This document shows, piece by piece, positions 17,054-26,610 of a DNA stretch of 41,597 bases (the first letter of the stretch is position 1; each line of letters opens with the position of its first letter). The position numbers and the translations under genes are program-made. Source of the stretch: Nitrososphaeraceae archaeon (GTDB lineage Archaea; Thermoproteota; Nitrososphaeria; Nitrososphaerales; Nitrososphaeraceae); NCBI GenBank assembly GCA_025922715.1, contig JAICHH010000002.1, positions 1 through 41,597 on the forward strand, written 5' to 3'. The notes below the pieces were generated by a model. It ran no database searches. It was not told the origin of the DNA and saw only the letters and a program-made list of their open reading frames with translations.

Positions 17054-18316
17054 ATGTTAATTAAAATTTCTGTTATTTTATATTTGTCATCTTTTATATT
17101 ATTGACATTCTTGTCTTCTAATAACAACAATACTGGTTATGCATTAGGTCAAATATCAGATAATTTACTAGAACAAAATAAGTCTAATGAACTAAAAATT
17201 CAAGATTTGTTTTCACAAACGTCTAAATCTGTAGTTCAAATAACTATTATTGATCCTCTTTCTAATGCACAGCAAGGTTTAGGTTCTGGCATTCTTTATG
17301 ATCAAGATGGTCATATAATAACAAATTATCATGTTGTTGCTTTTAACGAGGGAAATAATAATTATCTAGTAACTTTCTCAAATGGAAATTCATATCAGGC
17401 TAAATTAGTTGGTCATGATCCTTACAGTGATTTAGCTGTTCTCAAACTTTCAGATCCAATAGATATAGTTCTTAGTCCAATTCCTTTGGGTAATTCTTCA
17501 TCTCTTAGGGTTGGGGATACTGTAGCAGCTATTGGTAATCCTTTTGGCTTATCAGGATCTTTAACAGTAGGCGTAGTTAGTGGTCTAGGAAGATTGCTAC
17601 CATCAACTGATGGTAGCAATTCTCCATTTTCTCCATTCGCTATGAATTTTAATATTCCAGATATCATACAGACAGATGCTGCAATTAATCCTGGTAATTC
17701 TGGTGGTCCATTATTAAATTTGAAAGGTGAAGTAATAGGAATCAATTCTGCAATATATTCTAACACTGGTGTTAATGCAGGAATAGGATTTGCCGTACCC
17801 TCTAATACAGTAAAGAAAGTTGTTCAATCAATTATATCATCAGGAAAATATCTTCATCCCTATCTTGGTGTAGTTGGAATAGATATAACTCCTCAATTGG
17901 CTAAAATTTTTGGATTGAATGAATCAAAAGGCTTTTTAATTACTGATATTACTCCAGGTAGTCCAGCCGCAAAATCAGGTAAATTACAGAAGGGAACTAT
18001 AACATCCAATCAAAGGGGAGAAATAATAGACTCTGATGGTGATATAATAGTAGCAATAGATGATAAAGAGGTAAGAAAAATAGATGATATTCTAACTTAT
18101 CTAGAGAGAGAAAAAGAAGTGGGAGATACTGTTACATTGAAAATTTTAAAGAATAATCAATTAGAGGATGTTGAGATAGTGTTAGGTCCCAGAGTCTCAG
18201 AAGAATCTTCCGTATTACAACAATACGAGAAAAAACCTGTACCCAAACAAGAAGATGATTTTCTTGCACAATGTTATCAATTCTTACCTAAATCACTATG
18301 TGACTTGCTAAGATAA
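17054..18316 (+). CDS. HtrA/DegP-type serine protease with PDZ domain
   Basis: Extracytoplasmic quality-control protease. The 420 residues begin with a signal or anchor helix (ISVILYLSSFILLTFL), then a trypsin-like domain with the triad H93 (ITNYHVV), D126 (YSDLAVL) and S216 (NPGNSGGPL). A single PDZ domain (about 270-370) binds substrate C-termini. An unusual C-terminal tail carries two Cys (AQCYQFLPKSLCDLL). It lies downstream of the subtilase on the same strand but separated by 850 bp, so independent regulation is likely. A T-rich tract follows the stop. Confidence 0.93.
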   Translation: MLIKISVILYLSSFILLTFLSSNNNNTGYALGQISDNLLEQNKSNELKIQDLFSQTSKSVVQITIIDPLSNAQQGLGSGILYDQDGHIITNYHVVAFNEGNNNYLVTFSNGNSYQAKLVGHDPYSDLAVLKLSDPIDIVLSPIPLGNSSSLRVGDTVAAIGNPFGLSGSLTVGVVSGLGRLLPSTDGSNSPFSPFAMNFNIPDIIQTDAAINPGNSGGPLLNLKGEVIGINSAIYSNTGVNAGIGFAVPSNTVKKVVQSIISSGKYLHPYLGVVGIDITPQLAKIFGLNESKGFLITDITPGSPAAKSGKLQKGTITSNQRGEIIDSDGDIIVAIDDKEVRKIDDILTYLEREKEVGDTVTLKILKNNQLEDVEIVLGPRVSEESSVLQQYEKKPVPKQEDDFLAQCYQFLPKSLCDLLR

Positions 18317-18329
18317 TTTTTTATTTTTG
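18317..18329 (+). terminator. T-rich tract after htrA
   Basis: Immediately after the htrA stop is a run of six T, an A and five T. Archaeal RNA polymerase terminates on such T tracts without needing a hairpin. The rest of the 311-bp spacer to 18627 shows no gene. Confidence 0.35.
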
Positions 18330-18627
18330 TATTTGATCATCAACAACAGAGATTGCTCATAAAAGATAGAATATTATAAAAATGGTAAATTTACTATAGT
18401 AAAGTATTTAATATATTACTAGTGACGAAATCTAAAAAATATTAGAAAAAATAAATGTCCATTACAATGATTTCAATTGTGCTAAATGCTATTAGAATAC
18501 AGATTAATTGAAAAATAAAAAGATACGTATAACCTTATCTACAATATTATTATTATAGGATTATTTTTGGAATATTATTTTTTGGATACATGTAAAAGGA
18601 AATTGTTGTTATTTGAATTCATTATCA

Positions 18628-19731
18628 TCATCCAATAAAATAGAATCCCATAGCAATAATGATATATACTGCCGTGAGCATTACTCCTTCAAACCAATTA
18701 CTTCTACCATCATGTGCAATCAAATTAAGAATAATAGCTGCAAGAAATAATGTAACTAATTCGTAAATTGTAAATTCTAATGTAAATGGCTGATTTAAAA
18801 TTATTCCAAATATTACCAAGAGTGGTACAACAAAAAGTGCTATTTGAGTTCCTGAACCAGCTGCTATTCCGATAGATAAATCCATTTTACCTTTTCTCGC
18901 AAGAATAATAGCACTACTATGTTCTGCAGCATTACCAACTATTCCAATTATAATAGCTCCAACAAACATTTCTCCAAAACCAAACTGTTTACTAGTTTCT
19001 TCTACAGATCCAACCAAAATTTCACTTATGACTACAACTCCAACCATACTAATAGCTAGCATAAAGAATGCTCTTTTTTTATCCCAATGTTTGGTGGTGG
19101 TGGCGGCAATATTGTGATTGTTATTTTCTTCTACCATTTGTGGAGAAACAAATAAGTGTTTATGAGTAAAAAATGTAAATACAATTCCTGCTATGTATAC
19201 CGATAACAATATAATTGCTAAGGCGTCACTTAAAAATTGTATTTTAAGTTGGTTTTCAATTTCAGTAGGTTTTAGAATAGTACTTGATAAGACAGTGGGA
19301 ATTGCCAATCCAATTATAGCTAAGAAAATCATAGTTGATTGAAGTCCTGCATTTTCACGACTGAATATTTGTTCCTTTTTACGAATCCCCCCAGCAATCA
19401 TACTCAAACCAAAAATAAGCATAATATTTCCAAGAATTGCACCAGTAATTGATGCTTTTACAAGGTCTATTAGACCAGCATTAATAGCTACTACTGCAAT
19501 TATTATTTCTGCTGCATTGCCAAAGGTGACATTTAAAAGAGATCCTAAAGTAGATCCATAATGTGTAGAAAGATGCTCTGTTGAATCACCTATGAGTTTT
19601 GCGAGTGGTATTAATGCTATTACTGCAATAATAAATATAATAATATGATCAGCATGAACTAAATCTAAAACAACTGAAATAGGTACAAAGACAAGGAGAA
19701 AATAAATAATAGAAGGTTTTGTAAATTTCAT
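18628..19731 (-). CDS. Ca2+/H+ antiporter (CaxA/ChaA-type)
   Basis: An integral membrane exchanger expelling Ca2+ (or another cation) in return for protons. The 367 residues contain about ten to eleven hydrophobic segments and the two inverted alpha repeats of the CAX family: FGNAAEIIIAVVA near residue 70 and GNAAEHSSAIILARKG near 265. The Glu in each GNAAE motif binds the cation. An internal hydrophilic loop has a His-rich NNNHNIAATTTKHW stretch. It starts at ATG 19731 and has no co-directional close neighbour. Confidence 0.93.
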   Translation of the reverse strand: MKFTKPSIIYFLLVFVPISVVLDLVHADHIIIFIIAVIALIPLAKLIGDSTEHLSTHYGSTLGSLLNVTFGNAAEIIIAVVAINAGLIDLVKASITGAILGNIMLIFGLSMIAGGIRKKEQIFSRENAGLQSTMIFLAIIGLAIPTVLSSTILKPTEIENQLKIQFLSDALAIILLSVYIAGIVFTFFTHKHLFVSPQMVEENNNHNIAATTTKHWDKKRAFFMLAISMVGVVVISEILVGSVEETSKQFGFGEMFVGAIIIGIVGNAAEHSSAIILARKGKMDLSIGIAAGSGTQIALFVVPLLVIFGIILNQPFTLEFTIYELVTLFLAAIILNLIAHDGRSNWFEGVMLTAVYIIIAMGFYFIG

Positions 19732-19924
19732 GAAGTATTTTTGATAATGATTATAATCTATTATTTCAATGTTTATTAATTATAATAACCATTTAGAATA
19801 CTATCTAGATGTATAATTTTTTATTTTATACAAATATTATTAAATTGGTAAACGCAATTTAAGACATAATAAAAACTATTATAACTATTATATCATGATT
19901 AATTAAACTAATAAATAAATTAAA

Positions 19925-20121
19925 TCAATTCATATATAGAGAATTTACTACCACATCCGCAATTTCACTAGCCAATTACTGCTGCTTTGAATGATATTCG
20001 GCTATTTAGTTATGAGATCTAACGTGAGATAGAACTATCATGTTGCCATTTGTATTCTTTGTAAAGGACTATTTACTTGATCTCTAATAGCTGTTGAACC
20101 ACTTTACCTTTCCTCGTTCAT
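19925..20121 (-). pseudogene. Decayed cold-shock domain (CspA-like) gene
   Basis: On the minus strand ATG 20121 is followed, one base out of frame, by RGKVKWFNSY, the RNP1-side hallmark of cold-shock proteins. The same frame continues past two stops to SFTKNTNGNMIVLSHV, which aligns with the usual GFI..NGNDIFVH segment, and after further stops to LASEIADVVVN, the usual end of the domain. The total span of about 65 codons matches an intact Csp. The missing base after ATG and several in-frame stops show it is dead. Confidence 0.75.
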
Positions 20122-20172
20122 TTTTAATTTATATAACCAAGGTTAGAAAATCATCTCTTTTAATATTTGATA

Positions 20173-20535
20173 TCATTTTGATTCTTTTACTATTTGTTTT
20201 TCTTTTAATGCTAATATACCAGCGATAACAAATAAAATAAATCCTGGTATTCCGACTGGTATTCCGAAAAAGGTAGCAGTAGCTAATACTAATGTTCCAT
20301 AAATAATTAAAGCTATTCCCACGATTCTTGTATTTTTAATATAGAATATAGAAACTATTCCTGCTAAATTGACAAGTAATACAATGAAAACATGCAAAAT
20401 AATACCTCCTAAAAAAAGCCCTAAAAGAGGTATAACAATTAATGAATTTATAAAAAAGTATATAAATAAAATTATGATACATACCGTTATTCCTAATATA
20501 GTATTAATTATTGTTAATTTTTTGTATAATTTCAT
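20173..20535 (-). CDS. Small four-helix membrane protein (120 aa)
   Basis: ATG at 20535. Four hydrophobic segments span most of the protein (LGITVCIIILFIYFF, LLGLFLGGIILHVFIVLLV, a third around IVGIALIIYGTLVL and a fourth around IPGFILFVIAGILAL), with a short Lys-rich tail. The pattern resembles small multi-pass membrane proteins of unknown function. It lies next to the cold-shock remnant and 258 bp from the 3' end of rad50. No substrate can be proposed. Confidence 0.7.
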   Translation of the reverse strand: MKLYKKLTIINTILGITVCIIILFIYFFINSLIVIPLLGLFLGGIILHVFIVLLVNLAGIVSIFYIKNTRIVGIALIIYGTLVLATATFFGIPVGIPGFILFVIAGILALKEKQIVKESK

Positions 20536-20690
20536 TTATATTTAATTTCATAATGGATAAATTAAACCTTAATATATTGTATGTAATTTTCAAAAAAGAA
20601 ATAGATAATCAAATTCTGTAAATTGCAATGATTTTTTAAAGGGGATTTCTCTTTATAGGTCATTTTTTGTTCTTATATCATACTACAATT

Positions 20691-20732
20691 ATTGACATTT
20701 ATTGACATTTAATTTATACATTTATTGTCAAT
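20691..20732. repeat. Tandem 10-mer with inverted copy after rad50
   Basis: ATTGACATTT is repeated directly at 20691-20710, and TGTCAAT at 20726-20732 is the reverse complement of its first seven bases. It lies about 60 bp past the rad50 stop on the minus strand, where it may act as a transcript-end hairpin. Function unproven. Confidence 0.4.
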
Positions 20733-20793
20733 TTTCAGTCTATTAGTTTACAATAACAAATTTGTATATATAATTTAAAAAAAATAAAATTTT

Positions 20794-23361
20794 TTAATGA
20801 AAGTATTCTACCATTCTTTTAGAATTTTCATTATCATTAATTACTATAGAATGATAATTATTCTCTTCTTCATTTATTTCAGCATGAGATATAAGAAAGA
20901 TCTGTTTAAAGCTCTGATCTTTCATCAAAATATTCATTATTACATTTCTACGAAATTCGTCAAGGCTGGTCATAGGTTCATCCATTATAATAAAATTTAT
21001 CATAGGTACTTTTTTTTCTACATGTTTGAAAGGTCTGATAGTCGACATAAGCTTTGATATAGATATCCGGAGTGCAAGACCAAGAGCTGATTCATCCCCT
21101 CCACTTAGTTGTTCTTTATTCTTTGTTATGTGATCTTTATTATCTACCAAAGTTAAAGTTAAACCATGAGATATTCTATCTTTTATTTTTCTCATTGTAG
21201 ATGATATATTGGTGATTTCATATCTACCTTCTGTAAAAGGTATTAGATAAAAATTAGTACTTTTCATTAAAACATCAGACAATCTTCCTTCAACGATATC
21301 GTTAGAAATAAAGCCATCTACTTCTCCCAGTAAAAATAGAACATGTTTTAACAAATATTCTTTTTCTTTAAGTTTATCTTCTGCAACTCTTAAACTGATT
21401 ATTTTCTTTCGTCTTATTTCAATTTCTTCGGTCAGATAAGAAATGTCCCCTTGAATATTTTCAATAGTTTTAGCTTTTTCCTCAATTCTTACTGTAATAT
21501 TAAGTCTTTTTGAAATTAGTTCATCAATACTATGGCAATAAAAATTTTCTAATAAGTTATGAATATTTGATACTTTTACATCATCACAATATGTTTGTAA
21601 ATTTAATTTATTTGACTGAAGTTTTAATAAAATGTCATTTTTCTCTTTATTGAATATATTTATTTCTTTCTTCATTTTTTCAAGCTTAATTTTTTCAGAT
21701 TCTATCCTTTCTTTAAAATTTTTTATAAGTTCTTTTGATGAAAAAATATTATTTTCTATCTCTAATATTGATGAAATAAGATCATCAATCATTCTTAAAT
21801 TTAAATTATTTAGTTCATCGTATTTCTTATATACTTCTGAAATAGAATTTAACTCATCATAAAAATTGAAACGTTTTTCTATTAATCCATTTACTATGGT
21901 AACTATAACTTCTATTAATTGTCTTACTCCTTTTTTTTCATCAAGTTCTATCTCTATTTTCTTTAATTTTTTTTCTAATTGATTTATCTCTTTTTTAAAT
22001 GAATTTTCTTTATTAAATATATTTTCTCTTGCTCGTTTGAGATCAAATATTAATGTATTTTTATCGTTAATCTTACTACTACATATTGGGCATTTATCTC
22101 TATCTTGTATATATTGAATGCTATTGTTCTGAATTTCATATAATAGCTGATTGGACGTAAGAAGTTTTTTATGTTCCTCTATTATAGTAGATATTGAAAT
22201 TCTTTCTTTATCAGTCTTTTCTAATTCAATTTGATTTTTTTCTTTAACTTTTTTAAGTTCTTCTACATTATTTATTGATAAATTTTGAATATCTATATTT
22301 AACTTTTGATTTGATTTTGATATCAAATTTCTTATTTGTTTTTCATCATTATCTATTTCTTTTAATATATCACTAGCTTTTCTTATACTATCTTTTGGTG
22401 GATATTCTTGTAGTTCTTTTGAAAGCTTTAAAATTTTTGAATTTAAGAGAAATATTTTATCTTGAAAATCTTTTATTCTTTTTTCTTGTACTAGTGTATT
22501 TTCTTTTTTATAATTATATATTTTTTCTCTATAATCTAAATCCTTTTTATATTTCTCTATATTTTCTATAATTACCTTAATTTTATTTAATTTCTCTTGA
22601 GAGGGATAACTAATTAAAGTATTTTTATCCTTCTTTATTTCTTGCAATTTTAGTTCAAGTTTTTCTTTTTTTTCTTCTAAAATTTGTTTTTGCTTTTCCA
22701 ATTCATTTTGTTCTGTTAATAAACTTCCAATTTGTATTTTTAAATCTTTGATTTCTTCATTAATACTATTAATTTGATTCTTTAAGTATTTTTTTATATG
22801 GTCGTCAAAATCATTTAATCCAAATAAGTTCTTGATTAGTTCTCTTAATTCACTTGGATCTGCGAGTGCAAGTTTATCTACTTCTTTTTGTCTAATATAT
22901 ACAGTTTTTTCAATTACTTCTGGATATACTCCTAAAAGTGATTCAATTTCTTGATTAACGATATTTGGACCTCTACAAAGCTGAATGAATTTATCTTCAT
23001 TTTTTTCTTTTTTAAATAGCAATGCAGAAGATTTCACCAATTCATTTTGAGGGTCCTGCAATGACTTTCTTTTTCTAATAACTTCAATTGTTCTTATTAC
23101 TCTATATAGAATATCACTGATTTCAAATGTTATAGCTACTTCACATTTAGATTCTCCAGTTTTAATTATAGATTTTCTATCTTTTTCTGCCATCAGATGT
23201 TCACCAAGTAGGCCCCATAGAATAGATTCTATTATACTTGTTTTACCCATTGAATTTTTTCCTTTGATAATAAAGAATCCTTCTCCAAGATACCCCTCAC
23301 ATGGTATAGAAATATTATCAAATGGTTTAAAATTTTTTGATTCTATTTTCAAAATTTTCAT
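20794..23361 (-). CDS. rad50: DNA double-strand break repair ATPase Rad50
   Basis: Rad50 tethers DNA ends and drives the Mre11 nuclease. The 855 residues have Walker A GKNSMGKTS at 34-42 and a Q-loop. Long Lys/Glu-rich coiled coils lie on both sides of the zinc hook CPIC (C424, C427). The ABC signature LSGGDES lies near residue 750, and Walker B IIMDEPMTSLDE follows. The hook at mid-protein allows dimerisation through Zn2+. It starts seven bases after mre11 ends and is the last gene of the nurA-herA-mre11-rad50 operon. Confidence 0.96.
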   Translation of the reverse strand: MKILKIESKNFKPFDNISIPCEGYLGEGFFIIKGKNSMGKTSIIESILWGLLGEHLMAEKDRKSIIKTGESKCEVAITFEISDILYRVIRTIEVIRKRKSLQDPQNELVKSSALLFKKEKNEDKFIQLCRGPNIVNQEIESLLGVYPEVIEKTVYIRQKEVDKLALADPSELRELIKNLFGLNDFDDHIKKYLKNQINSINEEIKDLKIQIGSLLTEQNELEKQKQILEEKKEKLELKLQEIKKDKNTLISYPSQEKLNKIKVIIENIEKYKKDLDYREKIYNYKKENTLVQEKRIKDFQDKIFLLNSKILKLSKELQEYPPKDSIRKASDILKEIDNDEKQIRNLISKSNQKLNIDIQNLSINNVEELKKVKEKNQIELEKTDKERISISTIIEEHKKLLTSNQLLYEIQNNSIQYIQDRDKCPICSSKINDKNTLIFDLKRARENIFNKENSFKKEINQLEKKLKKIEIELDEKKGVRQLIEVIVTIVNGLIEKRFNFYDELNSISEVYKKYDELNNLNLRMIDDLISSILEIENNIFSSKELIKNFKERIESEKIKLEKMKKEINIFNKEKNDILLKLQSNKLNLQTYCDDVKVSNIHNLLENFYCHSIDELISKRLNITVRIEEKAKTIENIQGDISYLTEEIEIRRKKIISLRVAEDKLKEKEYLLKHVLFLLGEVDGFISNDIVEGRLSDVLMKSTNFYLIPFTEGRYEITNISSTMRKIKDRISHGLTLTLVDNKDHITKNKEQLSGGDESALGLALRISISKLMSTIRPFKHVEKKVPMINFIIMDEPMTSLDEFRRNVIMNILMKDQSFKQIFLISHAEINEEENNYHSIVINDNENSKRMVEYFH

Positions 23362-23368
23362 AATATCA

Positions 23369-24643
23369 CTACTGATTCTTTAATGATTCAAAGAAAAGTT
23401 TCGCGAGCATGTTTGAATCTAAATTATTTTTTTTTAGATCTTCCTTTCTAGTAGATGTAATATAGTTTTTAAATTCTTTCTCTGGATCTTCTATTAAATA
23501 TTCTATAAATGTATCATTTTGTTTAATTTGTTTGATAACAGTATCATCATAATATTTAGGTGTTTCTAGAATAAATTCTACAATGTTATACTCATTGCTA
23601 TTTAATGTTATTTTATTTAGATAAGATGATATTTCATTGATATTATAAAATGAACCATAACTTCTATTACCTTGTATAGTTATTTTAACTCTAGCAGCGG
23701 TTTGATAATTATAAGGTGTATTAAGTTCATTTTTCTCAAATACCTTTTTAATACGATCGATAATTTTAGAATTATTATCATCTGAATAAATTTCTACGTG
23801 ATCACTTACTATTTTTCTCTGTTGAGGTAAAAGTTTTTGAATCACTTTAATTTTAGATTTAGAAGAAGAAGAAGAATCATCAATATCTATAATCAAATAA
23901 CCCTTTTGATAAGTTTCTTCATTAAAACTCCACAATTCTGTCGATCCAGCATACCATGCATTATCATTGATTTGTTGCATCTTATGATTATCTCCAAGTG
24001 CAATATAATCATAATCTCCGATCAAAAAATTGCTGTTTAACGTATGATTTTCTATCATTCCATGAGCTAAAAATACGTTTATCATATCAGGATTAATATT
24101 ATTGTTTTGTATGTAGACCCATTCTTCATATTTTAATAATAATTGTGGTAAGTCATTGGATTCTAATGATGGATGTGCATGAATTCTTAAATTCAAAGAT
24201 GGGAAGTCTTTGAATAAAGGTTGTTGATTTCTTATACTATCTCTTATATCAAAATACGTAAAAAGATATACATTATCAAACAAAATTGTGTATTCAGTTA
24301 ATGGTGAAATTCTATATTGCATATAACGACCATGATTTCCATCAATTATAACAATTGGAATATTATTTTCATATAATTTTTTGAATGCCTCTGCAGCTAC
24401 TTTTCTTGCAAATTCTGGCGGTGGTGAAGGATCAGTCCCTGACGGAGTGTCAAAAAAATCTCCGCTATGAATTATGATATCAGGTTTTTCATCTTTATCA
24501 AGATTTATTATTTCCTCTATAAATCTTCTCCAAGAGTTATAAAAATCATCTTCTATTGGTTTTATCTCTTGATTAATAATTGAAGCTCTTGTTCTTTTTG
24601 GCCTTTTTCCAAGATGAGTATCAGAAATATGAATTATTCTCAT
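23369..24643 (-). CDS. mre11: Mre11 nuclease with altered metal motifs
   Basis: The nuclease partner of Rad50 that processes broken DNA ends. The calcineurin-like core shows D8 and H10 (HISDTHLG), D62 (HSGDFFD), N103 and H104 (DGNHG), H194 (LAHG) and H220 (GDNHK). Two positions differ from the textbook pattern: GNHD is GNHG, and the first His of the usual GHxH is Asp (D218). The catalytic His and most ligands remain. The C-terminal half carries the capping and Rad50-binding regions. The 62-bp gap from herA and the 7-bp gap to rad50 fit one operon. Confidence 0.94.
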   Translation of the reverse strand: MRIIHISDTHLGKRPKRTRASIINQEIKPIEDDFYNSWRRFIEEIINLDKDEKPDIIIHSGDFFDTPSGTDPSPPPEFARKVAAEAFKKLYENNIPIVIIDGNHGRYMQYRISPLTEYTILFDNVYLFTYFDIRDSIRNQQPLFKDFPSLNLRIHAHPSLESNDLPQLLLKYEEWVYIQNNNINPDMINVFLAHGMIENHTLNSNFLIGDYDYIALGDNHKMQQINDNAWYAGSTELWSFNEETYQKGYLIIDIDDSSSSSKSKIKVIQKLLPQQRKIVSDHVEIYSDDNNSKIIDRIKKVFEKNELNTPYNYQTAARVKITIQGNRSYGSFYNINEISSYLNKITLNSNEYNIVEFILETPKYYDDTVIKQIKQNDTFIEYLIEDPEKEFKNYITSTRKEDLKKNNLDSNMLAKLFFESLKNQ

Positions 24644-24705
24644 TTTAGCAAAATTTAATTTTAAATAATGAAATAATAAAATTACAAATGAAGTTAATAT
24701 AACAA

Positions 24706-26610
24706 TTAAAAATCATAATTATCCTGAGTATAAGTTAAACTATTAGATATACTCTTTCTTGTATATGAAAGTAATTTATTTTCTTTTACAAATGTCTCTG
24801 ATGAATTAAAGACATTTAAAAAAAGGGGAGTACCAGCAAAAGAAAGAGGAGATACTGGTCCTTGGCTCATAAAAGAATATTTTCTTGATTTAGTACTAAA
24901 TGAAGTTGCAGGATCAGTAAATGATTGATATAATTTAAGTGCATTATTATCAGATACTAATTCTCTTAGAGTAGCTAAATCACTTCCTATTGATAAACCA
25001 AAACCACAGAACATTATTCTTAATTGTTGAAGAATATCTTTGTGTACACTTGAAATTGAGGTACTTATAAACATCCATCCTAATCCATATTTTCTAGTTG
25101 TTCTCACTGCGTCCAAGAGAGTAAGTCTTAGATTTTCAAGGTCAGAATTTTCATATTTTTCTCTTCTTGCAAATCTATGAGCTTCATCAAGTACAACTAA
25201 AGTATTTAGTGAAGTATTTTGTTCCCAACTTTTTTCTCCTAAATTTATCAAACCATACAAAATTCTTTTAAGAATTAATGCTTGTATAGTTTCATTCCAA
25301 TAATCTAGTTTTAGATGATGAGCACTTTGTAATGATAGATCTACTATAACTAAAGGTTTTTCATCATTTGTAAATCTTTTTAGTAGAGAGTCTACAGTTT
25401 GTGCTCCTGGTCTATAATGAAATAGTTGACAAATGGGCTTCCAAAATCTTTCATATAAATAATTTTCATCGACTTCTGAAAGAACTGTATTTAGTCTTGC
25501 TCTTGGTTCAGCAGTAGAATATATTAATAGTTGAATATTAGGATTTCGCAATATATTAAGTACTTGTTGGAATGATTCCAATTCAATAAGATTGGTTAGA
25601 CTTATGTGTAACCTATTTTTTATTTCATTTATTAAAACATTAACTGCATCACGTTTATTTTCTCCTTTAATGGACAGGTTTGGAAAAAATGAAGATTCAT
25701 ATAAGATTTCTTCGAATAACTCCCACCTATCTAAGATTAAGTTTCTTATATTTACTATTTCAAATTTCTTTTCTAATGAATTTAATATTTCTTTAATATT
25801 TAAACTAAAGCCATTATTTTTTGATTGATAATTCAATCCATTAGTAGCATTATCAACCATTGCATCTTTAGAAAATTCACCTACTGGATCAAATACAAAA
25901 AGACCCATTTCAGGATATTTGGCATATGCCATTAGAATCATCTTTGCTAAAGTTGACTTACCAGAACCGGTTGTACCAAATATACCTAAATGATATGCTT
26001 CCCCTGCACCTTCAATTCCATATCCAAAATGTTTAAACCACATCGGTAATTTAGTTTGTGATCCATATACATACCCTAAATAAAAGATTTTGTCTAAATG
26101 TTTTTCGAGTAATGAATTTAGTATATTATCATTTGTTACATGTATATATGTTCCTGTAGCAGGTACAGTCCCTAATAAACTGGTATCAAAAAAATTCTCC
26201 TCGTCGTTATTGCTAAATACTGCACTACATAACAGTTTTCCTACATGCGTATCTTGAATTCCACTTATAGGGTTTACTAAGCCTCTTTGTCTAGCAACAG
26301 ACTTTATAGTAGGATCTTCTAAGAGTACATTTTTGAGTTCTATCTCTGTAATTTGTCCTAAAGAATAATGGGATTTAGATTCTTGTATATATCTAAAAAT
26401 TACAAGCTCTCCTATTAATTTTTTAGTTACAGCACTTTGTAATATATTTAAACTTATTTCACTAGTCGATGAGGGAGATCCTATAGTACCTATTGGTTCG
26501 GTATTGGATAAAAGTTGATTTAATTTTATATCACAATTCAAATATGAATCATTATTTTTAATTTTATTATTATCGTTATTGTTTATATTATGCGAAATCA
26601 TATCTATCAC
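24706..26610 (-). CDS. herA: HerA hexameric DNA translocase
   Basis: HerA is a FtsK/VirB4-like ATPase that works with NurA to resect DNA ends. The 634 residues contain an N-terminal beta-barrel (HAS-type), Walker A GTTGSGKST at 212-220, Walker B LVVLDEAHRFAR near residue 475 and a Gln/Arg-rich C-terminal region. An unusual Asn-rich N-terminal extension (NINNNDNNKIKNN) precedes the domain. The start is GTG 26610, which overlaps the nurA stop as GTGA, so translation is coupled. An in-frame ATG three codons later is possible. Confidence 0.95.
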   Translation of the reverse strand: MIDMISHNINNNDNNKIKNNDSYLNCDIKLNQLLSNTEPIGTIGSPSSTSEISLNILQSAVTKKLIGELVIFRYIQESKSHYSLGQITEIELKNVLLEDPTIKSVARQRGLVNPISGIQDTHVGKLLCSAVFSNNDEENFFDTSLLGTVPATGTYIHVTNDNILNSLLEKHLDKIFYLGYVYGSQTKLPMWFKHFGYGIEGAGEAYHLGIFGTTGSGKSTLAKMILMAYAKYPEMGLFVFDPVGEFSKDAMVDNATNGLNYQSKNNGFSLNIKEILNSLEKKFEIVNIRNLILDRWELFEEILYESSFFPNLSIKGENKRDAVNVLINEIKNRLHISLTNLIELESFQQVLNILRNPNIQLLIYSTAEPRARLNTVLSEVDENYLYERFWKPICQLFHYRPGAQTVDSLLKRFTNDEKPLVIVDLSLQSAHHLKLDYWNETIQALILKRILYGLINLGEKSWEQNTSLNTLVVLDEAHRFARREKYENSDLENLRLTLLDAVRTTRKYGLGWMFISTSISSVHKDILQQLRIMFCGFGLSIGSDLATLRELVSDNNALKLYQSFTDPATSFSTKSRKYSFMSQGPVSPLSFAGTPLFLNVFNSSETFVKENKLLSYTRKSISNSLTYTQDNYDF

